A DNA stretch of 64,000 nucleotides. It comes from JBDTNQ01 sp039933635 (GTDB taxonomy: Bacteria > Acidobacteriota > Vicinamibacteria > Vicinamibacterales > SCN-69-37). Each line of letters opens with the position of its first letter. Positions within the stretch are counted from its first letter, which is position 1. The notes below the pieces were generated by a model. It was not told the origin of the DNA. It made no database searches and was given only the letters and a program-made list of their open reading frames with translations. Position numbers and translations under genes: made by a program. The stretch covers positions 1 through 64,000 of the forward strand of contig JBDTNQ010000007.1 of assembly GCA_039933635.1 (NCBI GenBank). Reading direction: 5' to 3'. This document shows positions 33,318 through 40,682 of this stretch, piece after piece.

Positions 33318-35462
33318 CTAACCGCTGTCTCGCACGTTGCGATAACCGGCAATCGAAAGCAGCCGGCGGATGATGCGCAGGGACATCGGTCCGAACGGAT
33401 CGTCCGTCGTGATGTACGTCCAGGTGGCGCTGCGCTCGCGCGGCACGAGCGCCTCAGCCGCTTCAGGATCGGCGAGCCGCTGCGCAACCTCCGCCACGAT
33501 GGCTCTCTCGAGTTCGCCGAACATCGCATGCACCTGTTTGAGGTAGTACCCATGCGGATCGGCGTAACTTTGCGCCACCCACATCGCGCCTGAACGGAGT
33601 TCAGCGACCGCCGCAAGGTAGTCCGCCCACAGCTCGTCAATCACGTGCAGCGTGATCCGGCGTTCGGTTTCCGTTGTCAGGCCGTCACCGGCAAGCGCCG
33701 CCTGTCTCTTCAACGCGACCATCCGCCGCTGACTTTCGATCACCGACTCGTACTTGCGCAGAAGCAGGCGGATATCGAGATTCTGCCCCTCCGAGATGCG
33801 CTGAATCTGATCCGGCTCGATACCGGCGTCGCCGCCGGCGTACTTCACCATCAGCGCGTCTTCGCGCGACACGAAGAACTCGGAGCTGCCCGGATCGCCC
33901 TGGCGGCCCGCGCGTCCACGCAGCTGATGATCGATCCGGCGGCTCTCGTGCCGGCTGGCGCCGATCACGTGGAGGCCGCCGAGCGCCGCGACATCGGGTC
34001 CGAGCGCAATGTCGACGCCCCGCCCCGCCATGTTCGTGGAGATGGTGACGGCGCCGCGAACGCCGGCAAGGGCGACGATGGCCGCCTCTTCCTCTTCGTG
34101 CCGGGCGTTCAACAATGCGTGAGGGACATCTTCGAGTGCGCGGCTTAGCCGTTCCGACGCTTCGATGCTCTCGGTCCCGACGAGCACCGGCTGGCCCGTC
34201 CCGTGAATGCACCGAATCTCATCGACGATCGCCTGTTCCTTCCCGGCCTTGGTCTCGAAGACACGATCCGGCCGATCGACACGAATGATCGGTCTGTTCG
34301 GTGGAATCACTTCTACGTCGAGTCCATAGATGTCCCGGAACTCCCTGGCCTGCGTCGCGGCCGTGCCCGTCATGCCGCACACGTCGTGGTAGAGGCTGAC
34401 GAGGTTCTCGACCGTGATCGAGCCCAGCACGCGCCCCTGCGCTCGCGGCCGCACGCCTTCCTTGCATTCGATTGCCGTCTGCAGGCCTGCCGGCCATCGT
34501 CGGTCGCGGATGATGCGGCCCTTGAACTCGTCCACCGAGAGGACGGCGCCCCTGTGCACGACGTAGTCGACGTCTTTCTGGAGCAGCGCGTGGGCGTGAA
34601 GCGCGTCCTGGACGGCGGTATGCATCGCCAGGTTCGCCGCGTCGAATAGGTTGAGACAGCCGGTCGTCCTCTCCACTCGTGCAACACCTGCCGGAGTCAG
34701 CAACACCAAGCGGCCCGCGGGTTCACAGGTGAAGTCCGAGCCTGGGCGCAAATGGCGGACGACGCCATCGGCGATGAAGGGCAGGTCGTCATGCTCGGCC
34801 GATCCGCCGGCGATGACCAGCGGTGTTCTCGCCTCGTCGATCAGGATCGAATCGGCCTCATCGATCACCGCAGCGGCGAGGCCCTGGTAGACCCGATGGA
34901 CACGATGGACCCGATCGTCCACGTTCGGGGCGAGGCCGTCGCGCAGGTAGTCGAAGCCGATCTCGTTCGCCGTCGCGTACGTGATGTCCGCACAGTAGGC
35001 GGCCCGTCGTTCGTCGGGTGTCATCGCTTGCTGGACAGCCGCCACTGACAGGCCGAGGCGTTCATAGATACCGCCCATCCACGCGGCATCACGCCGCGCG
35101 AGATAGTCGTTGACGGTCATCACGTGCACCCCGTGGCCCCTACGGGCGTTCCAGACAATCGCGGGGACAGCCGCCAAGGTCTTGCCGTCGCCCGTCGGCA
35201 TTTCGACGATCCGGCCACGGGCCAGCGCGAGCGCGGCCTCGATCTGGCCGTCGTGCATCTCGAGGCCCAGCACGCGCCAGGCGACGACGGCTGTGATTGC
35301 GGCGACGTCCCCCGGGGTGGTCGCGCGTCGATGCGCGGCTGCGAGCGCGTCGTCGTCGAGCGATCGGTAGCGAGCCCTCAGGCGGTTGACTTCGTCGAGA
35401 CCTTCCGTCGATGTTCGTACGTCGCTGCCGAGTCGAACGAGCGAACGCCATACTTGGCGCAT
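33318..35462 (-). CDS. SecA2-like accessory preprotein translocase ATPase
   Basis: About 714 residues, shorter than housekeeping SecA (800-950). Walker A is MPTGDGKT (the usual Glu is Asp), Walker B is VIDEADSILIDEARTPL, the second motor half has GMTGTA and STNMAGRGVDIALG, and HQLRGRAGRQGDPGSSEFF is intact. The substrate-binding region keeps DEFKGR and RRWPAGLQTAIE. Helical scaffold/wing parts follow (IDELWADYLAAV), but the protein ends without the C-terminal linker and Cys-rich zinc motif that binds SecB. It should hydrolyse ATP and drive export through SecYEG of selected substrates. The start is ATG at 35462; an upstream start adds seven residues. The next gene on the same strand upstream is a small secreted protein. 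Confidence 0.92.
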   Translation of the reverse strand: MRQVWRSLVRLGSDVRTSTEGLDEVNRLRARYRSLDDDALAAAHRRATTPGDVAAITAVVAWRVLGLEMHDGQIEAALALARGRIVEMPTGDGKTLAAVPAIVWNARRGHGVHVMTVNDYLARRDAAWMGGIYERLGLSVAAVQQAMTPDERRAAYCADITYATANEIGFDYLRDGLAPNVDDRVHRVHRVYQGLAAAVIDEADSILIDEARTPLVIAGGSAEHDDLPFIADGVVRHLRPGSDFTCEPAGRLVLLTPAGVARVERTTGCLNLFDAANLAMHTAVQDALHAHALLQKDVDYVVHRGAVLSVDEFKGRIIRDRRWPAGLQTAIECKEGVRPRAQGRVLGSITVENLVSLYHDVCGMTGTAATQAREFRDIYGLDVEVIPPNRPIIRVDRPDRVFETKAGKEQAIVDEIRCIHGTGQPVLVGTESIEASERLSRALEDVPHALLNARHEEEEAAIVALAGVRGAVTISTNMAGRGVDIALGPDVAALGGLHVIGASRHESRRIDHQLRGRAGRQGDPGSSEFFVSREDALMVKYAGGDAGIEPDQIQRISEGQNLDIRLLLRKYESVIESQRRMVALKRQAALAGDGLTTETERRITLHVIDELWADYLAAVAELRSGAMWVAQSYADPHGYYLKQVHAMFGELERAIVAEVAQRLADPEAAEALVPRERSATWTYITTDDPFGPMSLRIIRRLLSIAGYRNVRDSG

Positions 35463-35521
35463 AGACGCCTCCTGACACACCACGAGCGTGAATGAAGAAC
35501 TGCCCGGACGACCGGCAGCAA

Positions 35522-35809
35522 CTACTTCGCGGACGTGAGCGGCGGAGGCGGACGCTGATAGCGGGAGAGGGGAACAGCGATCGAGAGGATCGACGGCCAG
35601 TCACGCGAGACGGACTGGGCTGGCCGCTCGCTTCGAGGAGCCCTCGGCACGCGCGAGCGGCGGACCGTCACTGAGGCTCGGTCGTTCTTCGACCAGACGA
35701 CAGCGGCGAATGGCCTGAGAGACTGAAGCGCACCCTGAGGCGCGGCCATCCCGCCCGAGAGGGCGATGAGGGTCACGAGCAGCGATGCGAGCCCGACCCG
35801 GCGGGTCAT
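35522..35809 (-). CDS. Small secreted Arg/Pro-rich hypothetical protein
   Basis: A 95-residue protein with a signal peptide (VGLASLLVTLIALSGGMAA) and a mature part rich in Arg, Ser and Pro ending SRYQRPPPPLTSAK. No family is recognised. It lies 60 bases upstream of the SecA2-like gene on the same strand, so it may be cotranscribed and might be a substrate or partner, though this is only positional. The open frame extends to 35887, but the ATG at 35809 starts cleanly at the signal peptide. Confidence 0.55.
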   Translation of the reverse strand: MTRRVGLASLLVTLIALSGGMAAPQGALQSLRPFAAVVWSKNDRASVTVRRSRVPRAPRSERPAQSVSRDWPSILSIAVPLSRYQRPPPPLTSAK

Positions 35810-35975
35810 GTCGGACGAGTATACAGGGCGTTTGAAACGCGAAGCGTCCGGGGATACGCCCTGCGCCACGGCCGCAGGCTGGGCCACCGGATCGTCCTTT
35901 CTCTGGGCCCCTCGCGATCAGGGGATTGTCACTGCCGCGCCTTGAAAGAGACGGGGACGCCCCGCCACAAACTCA

Positions 35976-36180
35976 TTGCCACCCAGGAACCTCGAGCACG
36001 TCGCACTTGACAATGTGTTCAAGGCCCTGTCCGATCCGACGCGCGTCGCGTGCTGCAGCTGCTTCGGGAGCGGCCGATGTCAGCGGGCGAACTGTCGGAT
36101 CACTTCCCCGTCTCGAAGCCGACCATGTCCGCCCATTTCGCCGTGCTGCGGCGGCGGTCCTCGCAACTGGCTTTTCGTCG
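35976..36180 (+). pseudogene. Frameshifted ArsR-family (SdpR-like) repressor
   Basis: The first frame reads HVALDNVFKALSDPTRV, the usual start of an ArsR/SdpR autorepressor. Around 36042-36046 one base appears missing: CGCGTCGC where CGCCGTCGC would keep the frame. The rest of the winged helix continues in the next frame as VLQLLRERPMSAGELSDHF then VSKPTMSAHFAVLR. After HFAVLR the wing and dimer helix are not recognisable. The repressor is therefore broken by a frameshift and probably truncated at its C terminus. Confidence 0.65.
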
Positions 36181-36613
36181 TTCGTCGGGGAATACCGCCT
36201 CGGTTCGGCGGTTCGCGTCGGTGAACGGCGGGGTGGTATTCGGCGGACTGATGATGATCATTCCGCTGGCGGTGACACTCGCGCACGCGTATGGCGTCGT
36301 GGATGATCCAGACAGCGGTCGACGGATGACCATGATCATCCTCGGTGCGTACTTGGTCGTGACCGGCAACGCCCTCCCCAAAACCTTTGCGACGGCGTCG
36401 TCGATGCAGTGCGACGGCGCCCGAGCACAGGCGTTTCAGCGGTTTGCCGGTTGGACGTGGGTGCTCTGCGGTCTCGGCTTTGCGACGGCATGGCTCGCAC
36501 TCCCGACCGAGGCGGCGGAGCCTGTATCGACGGGCCTCGTGGCTGCCGCCGCGATCGGCACGATCGTGCGACTGCTACGCCTTCGCAGGCTGCAGCAGCC
36601 CGCTGGCGTCTGA
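36050..36613 (+). CDS. ArsR HTH remnant fused in frame to an SdpI-like membrane domain
   Basis: A 187-residue open frame from GTG at 36050. Residues 1-31 are the recognition half of the ArsR-type helix-turn-helix described in the preceding entry. Residues 32-58 are an unrecognisable junction. From about residue 59 on (VVFGGLMMIIPLAVTLAHAYG) there are three or four membrane helices. The segment MIILGAYLVVTGNALPKT, followed by FQRFAGWTWVLCGLGFATAW, matches the G-N-x-L-P-K and R-x-x-GW pattern of SdpI-like immunity/signalling membrane proteins. In Bacillus SdpI sequesters SdpR at the membrane. A deletion seems to have joined the two neighbouring genes. The membrane part may still be translated. 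Confidence 0.5.
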   Translation: MLQLLRERPMSAGELSDHFPVSKPTMSAHFAVLRRRSSQLAFRRSSGNTASVRRFASVNGGVVFGGLMMIIPLAVTLAHAYGVVDDPDSGRRMTMIILGAYLVVTGNALPKTFATASSMQCDGARAQAFQRFAGWTWVLCGLGFATAWLALPTEAAEPVSTGLVAAAAIGTIVRLLRLRRLQQPAGV

Positions 36614-36665
36614 ATCGACCGTCGCCGATTTGCGGGATTGCCCGCGCCGCCAGATCTCGGACTCC

Positions 36666-37670
36666 TCAAGGATTGCTTGCCCCCGGTCCACGTCCCGGTG
36701 CCTGGCCACGGCCAGCACCAGTTCCACGGCCGGCGGGCGGCGTTGCAATCGGCGGATCATCCGTCGGCGGCGGCGGAGCGGCGACGCCGCCCGGCGGTAC
36801 GTCCAGACCGGCGATCCAGGTGATGGCGTTCAGCAGGAAGCGGCGATAGTCCGCGACATTGTGCATGTTGTCGTGGAAGTCCGATCCGCCCCAGACGAAG
36901 GAGCGGCCGCCGTCGGCTCGGTTGAAGGCCCAGGACACGGGATCGGGACCACCATTGTTGGCATTCGCGGGCATGCCCTGTAGCAATTCGGTGCGCCTGG
37001 CATCGGTGTACAGGAAATAACGCGAGAACATCTCGTCCCGATACGTCCAGGGCTGCACGCCGTTGAGGACCGGATGAGACACTTTCAACGGGGACACCGT
37101 CCAGGTGTCCACAGGATTGTGTGAGGAATACGGAATCCAGAGCCCGCCGAACCAGCTCGTCAGAAAACGCTTGCCGACCCAATTATCGACCCACATGGTG
37201 TAGTGGAAGATGGCCAGCCCGAGCTTCTTCTGCTTGATCAGCGCATCGAGCTTGTTCAGCCACTCGGTGTGCTCCGCGTCATACGTCCGCAAGTCCGTGT
37301 CCTGATCCTGCGGAAACAGAATTCCCGTCTCGGTCTTGAGCCATGCGCCATTGCCGAAGATCACAAGCGCGTCTGCATCCTCGAGTTCACTGATGTCCCT
37401 CGGGGGTTTGGTCACGACCTTCACCACCGCCCTGAGGCCGCGCAGGTTTGTGGCATGCTCCAGTTGCCAAGCCAACTCCGTCAGGTCTCGCTCATATTCA
37501 TGCCGACCGGGCGCGCCATGCTCCTTCGGTCCAGCCCAGAACACGATCTTCTTCGGCCGAGCTGCGTCCTGCGCGCGGACGCCTCGCAATCCCGCCATCG
37601 AACCCGCCACGCCAAGAAGGATCATCGGCGCCAGTGCGCCGCGAGCCACCATCTTCCAGAAACTGTTCAT
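36666..37670 (-). CDS. ThuA domain-containing secreted protein
   Basis: A 334-residue exported protein. The signal peptide (MILLGVAGSMAGLRGVRAQ) is followed by a ThuA/trehalose-utilisation-like class-I-glutamine-amidotransferase fold: KKIVFWAGPKEHGAPGRHEYERD, ALVIFGNGAWLKTE, GLAIFHYTMWVDN, VSPLKVSHPVLNG and a closing WGGSDFHDNMHNVADYRRFLLNAITWIAG. ThuA proteins are tied to sugar metabolism but their reaction is not established. A Pro/Gly/Arg-rich tail of about 45 residues is probably disordered. The ATG at 37670 starts the signal peptide; upstream codons look non-coding. Confidence 0.9.
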   Translation of the reverse strand: MNSFWKMVARGALAPMILLGVAGSMAGLRGVRAQDAARPKKIVFWAGPKEHGAPGRHEYERDLTELAWQLEHATNLRGLRAVVKVVTKPPRDISELEDADALVIFGNGAWLKTETGILFPQDQDTDLRTYDAEHTEWLNKLDALIKQKKLGLAIFHYTMWVDNWVGKRFLTSWFGGLWIPYSSHNPVDTWTVSPLKVSHPVLNGVQPWTYRDEMFSRYFLYTDARRTELLQGMPANANNGGPDPVSWAFNRADGGRSFVWGGSDFHDNMHNVADYRRFLLNAITWIAGLDVPPGGVAAPPPPTDDPPIATPPAGRGTGAGRGQAPGRGPGASNP

Positions 37671-37762
37671 TGTGGGTCTCCCGGAGGTCGCCTTTGTCCA
37701 GAAGCGCATCGCGCTCATCCGCCGACACGTCGGCCCGTGGCCAAACGTCCTGCGCTCGTGCC

Positions 37763-38476
37763 TCACTCCATGAACAGCAGCTCACCAAATCGCGCCGGCA
37801 CGTGCGGCCATGAGGTGGTGTTCTGCGGATCGGACCAGATGCTCATGCGGCGATTCGGCTCGACGCCGTCCCACCGATTGAAGTTCGCTCTCCACACCGC
37901 ACCCGCAACCGGCGGGCGGCGGGACAGTTCCTCGAAGTTCGCCCAGGGGATCGCGACCTCGAGACTCCATCCGCTATCGGTGTCGGTGCGGACGTTCAGC
38001 GTGCCGCGAATCGACGTCGCGACCGTCACGCCGGTCGCATCAAACCGCTTGAAGAGCGTCCGGCTGTTGTAGTTCAGGTAGTCGTAGAGCACGCCGCGCA
38101 CGTTCATCTCAAACCCGTAGTACACCGTCTCTTGCTTCGGGTCCGGATTGATGAAGACCTCGACCGCGTCGTCACGATATGTCGGGTCGTCGCGCTGCAG
38201 GAACTGGGCCGTGATGTCGGCGTCGTCGGCGTCGTAGCCGATATAGAGCGCCTGCGAGTCCCAGAGCACGCGGCCCAGCGTTCGCTGCTTGGCACCGGTC
38301 TGCGAGTCCCAGAGAAACTGCAGCGTCAGCGGCGGTGACGCCTGTGCCCATGCCGCATCGTCGAGCTTGCCGTCGATGGTGACTGCCGATGCCGCCCGCT
38401 TGACCTCGTACCGAGGAATCGCCGACTGCGGCACGAGCGGCACTGCTGCCAGCAGCACGGCGATGAGCATTCGCAT
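37763..38476 (-). CDS. Secreted carbohydrate-binding family 9-like protein
   Basis: A 237-residue protein. After a short signal peptide (LIAVLLAAVPLVPQSA), nearly the whole mature part is a CBM9-like sandwich: AVTIDGKLDDAAWAQASP, ALYIGYDADDADITAQF, DDAVEVFINPDPKQE, YYGFEMNVRG, GWSLEVAIPWANFEEL and VWRANFNRWDG. Proteins of exactly this form are common single-domain CBM9-like proteins in Acidobacteria and Planctomycetes and probably bind sugars or polysaccharide at the surface. It lies 92 bases upstream of the ThuA gene on the same strand, so both may share a transcript and a carbohydrate-related role. Confidence 0.9.
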   Translation of the reverse strand: MRMLIAVLLAAVPLVPQSAIPRYEVKRAASAVTIDGKLDDAAWAQASPPLTLQFLWDSQTGAKQRTLGRVLWDSQALYIGYDADDADITAQFLQRDDPTYRDDAVEVFINPDPKQETVYYGFEMNVRGVLYDYLNYNSRTLFKRFDATGVTVATSIRGTLNVRTDTDSGWSLEVAIPWANFEELSRRPPVAGAVWRANFNRWDGVEPNRRMSIWSDPQNTTSWPHVPARFGELLFME

Positions 38477-38554
38477 GGGGAGAGCATAGTGCAGCGCGCG
38501 GGCTGAGGCGATAGGCCACACCCGGCCCGCAGGCCGTCACATTTCCGCTCGCTG

Positions 38555-39078
38555 ATGACCGACATCGTGTCCTATCCGTTCACCGGCACCGTGATCGACG
38601 TCGGCGGCGGCTCGGGCAACATGATCGCCAGCGTGCTGAAGCGCCACCCGGCCGTGCGCGGCGTCGTCTTCGATCTGCCGCATGTTGTTGCCGAAGCGGC
38701 GGCGCGGCTGAAGGCCGAGGGCCTTGAGGGGCGCGGCAGCGTCGCGGCAGGAGCTTCTTCGAGAGCGTGCCGGCCGGCGGTGACGCCTACATCCTGTCCC
38801 ACATCGTCCACGACTGGGATGAGGCGAAGTGCCTGCAGATCCTCGGGCACGTCAGGGCGGCGAAGAGGCCGGACGCGAAGGTGCTGATCGTCGAGATGGT
38901 GGTGCCGCCGCCGAACGTCATGCACCCGGGGAAGGTGCTCGACATCACGATGCTTACGATCGCCGGCGGCCGGGAGCGCACGGAGGACGAGTACGGCGCG
39001 CTGCTCGCCAAGGCGGGGCTACGGCTCACGCGGGTGATTCCGACCATGAGCCCGGCCAGCATCGTCGAGGCCGAGTAG
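38555..39078 (+). pseudogene. Truncated, frameshifted O-methyltransferase (Methyltransf_2)
   Basis: The first frame contains the SAM-binding VIDVGGGSGNMIASVLKRHP and GVVFDLPHVVAEAA. Near 38749-38752 one base is missing. The next frame continues with SFFESVPAGGDAYILSHIVHDWDE, the catalytic-His region, then LIVEMVVPPP and GGRERTEDEYGALLAKAGLRLTRVIPT. The N-terminal dimerisation domain of about 150 residues is absent. The gene is therefore a relic of an acetylserotonin/hydroxyneurosporene O-methyltransferase-like enzyme, lying convergent with the alkaline phosphatase gene. Confidence 0.8.
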
Positions 39079-39102
39079 GCTGCGCGCAACACGCTGACAA
39101 GC

Positions 39103-39118
39103 GGCCCTGGTCAGGGCC
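39103..39118. terminator. Hairpin at the end of the alkaline phosphatase gene
   Basis: GGCCCTG and CAGGGCC form a perfect inverted repeat with a two-base centre, followed by TTT on the + strand. It lies between the convergent methyltransferase relic and alkaline phosphatase gene, overlapping the phosphatase stop. Confidence 0.4.
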
Positions 39119-40484
39119 TTTCGGCCGTTGGTCCACCAACGGCATTGAGGATCAGACGAAACAGGTCCGTCTGATCGATGACGCCTACGACGCGCGCCGC
39201 CTGAGGGCCCGATGCCGCAATTCTTACTTGGGTCCCGGTGTGGTCCTGCGAACGGTGGTAACCGTTGGTCCCGTAGGCCATCGTCATCGGCACGCCGTCG
39301 GCTGTCATCAAGACGCTGATCAGGCCGGACGGGTGATCGTCGTCCGTCGGCAACGGCACGATTTGGCTCGAGTGTCCGTGGTCCGCCGTGACCACCACGA
39401 GCGTTTCCGGATGGGCGGCGGCGAACCGGAGGCCGACATCGACTGCGGCGTCGAGACCGATCGTCTCTCCAATCTGCCCGCATGGATTCGCACTGTGATC
39501 CTGCTTGTCGATCGACGCGCCCTCGACCTGAAGAAAGAACCCGGGACCGCCACTCTCCGGGCGATCGAGTAGTTCGAGGGCGGACGCGGTCATCTCAGCG
39601 AGACTTGGTTGACCCGGAGCGCGCTGGTTCACCTCGCAGGTCTGCGGTGTTTTGACGTTCGACGGATAGGGTGTCGCCTCGAGTCCCTTCCATTCCAGTG
39701 ACATGTTCCCAGTCGCAAACAGTCCCAAGACCCGTTGCCCCGCAGGAACGTAGGCCAGGCCGACGTCCGACGTGACAATGCGGTATCCCGCGGCAATGGC
39801 GTGCTGCAGTACCAGGGGGCCCGCCTCCGTGCGCTGATTGAAGCGTGCGTATCCGCCGCCAAGCAGAACGTCGATGCCATGGTCCAGAAGCTGCTCGGCG
39901 ATGGACCCGCTTCCGCCGGCCGACCTGAGGTCTTGTGGACACTTGGCCATGTCTGACGGTCCCTGACACGTCCGGTTGGCCACGTGTGCGCCGAGCACCG
40001 CCGGCGTCGCGTCCGTCAGTTCCGCCGTCGTCACGTTGCCGGTTCGGAAGCCGAGCGTACGAACGATTTCGAGAATGGTTGGGAGATCCTTGTCCGTCGA
40101 CGCCGACGTTGCGATGCGCCCATTGCTGGTCTTCGTCCCTGTCGCCCACGCCGTGCCGGTCGAGGCCGAATCGGGCACGTAGTCGGGTTGCAGGGGGTGG
40201 GCCTCGTCGACCGCGTAGGTCGTGTACGACCCGGTGAATGGCAGGCGGTCCATCGCGAGATGGCCGCGCGCGCCGCGCGCGTAGTTGCGTGCCGCTGTGA
40301 TCTCGGAGTCACCCATGCCATCGCCGATGAACAGGATCACGTTGCGCGCCCTGCCTTCAACCGAGCGACGCCACTCGCCAGGGTCGAGGGCGGGTCCTGT
40401 CTGCGGCGCGGAACGCGAGGCCGCTTCAAGAACCAGTACAAGCGCGGCCACACCGATCACCCACGCACTGCGAGTTCGTGTCAT
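39111..40484 (-). CDS. Alkaline phosphatase (PhoA family)
   Basis: A 457-residue exported metalloenzyme that releases phosphate from monoesters in the periplasm. The N terminus is a hydrophobic signal (VIGVAALVLVLEAAS). Metal-site and catalytic features are clear: NVILFIGDGMGDSEIT near residue 47, PDSASTGTAWATGTKT with the phosphorylated Ser, GPGFFLQVEGASIDKQDH with Asp/His zinc ligands, VVVTADHGHS and the C-terminal DHTGTQVRI. I chose the ATG at 40484 with GGAGG nine bases upstream; other in-frame starts lie further up. No pho box or phoR/phoB gene is seen nearby. Confidence 0.94.
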   Translation of the reverse strand: MTRTRSAWVIGVAALVLVLEAASRSAPQTGPALDPGEWRRSVEGRARNVILFIGDGMGDSEITAARNYARGARGHLAMDRLPFTGSYTTYAVDEAHPLQPDYVPDSASTGTAWATGTKTSNGRIATSASTDKDLPTILEIVRTLGFRTGNVTTAELTDATPAVLGAHVANRTCQGPSDMAKCPQDLRSAGGSGSIAEQLLDHGIDVLLGGGYARFNQRTEAGPLVLQHAIAAGYRIVTSDVGLAYVPAGQRVLGLFATGNMSLEWKGLEATPYPSNVKTPQTCEVNQRAPGQPSLAEMTASALELLDRPESGGPGFFLQVEGASIDKQDHSANPCGQIGETIGLDAAVDVGLRFAAAHPETLVVVTADHGHSSQIVPLPTDDDHPSGLISVLMTADGVPMTMAYGTNGYHRSQDHTGTQVRIAASGPQAARVVGVIDQTDLFRLILNAVGGPTAERP

Positions 40485-40682
40485 CGCCCACATCCTCCGC
40501 CATGCTTGTACGCCAGCCATGTGACGCCCGTGCGATGCCCGTCCTCTTTTTGCACCACCGTTACGTGGATGCAACGCCGCAGTCGCAGTGCGCCGCTACC
40601 GTGAGTGTCTCTATGCGGTTTCATGGTTTCAATGCATCTGGCCGGCACGTCTGGCCGTGTGCGCATTGGGAGGCACTCTGAT

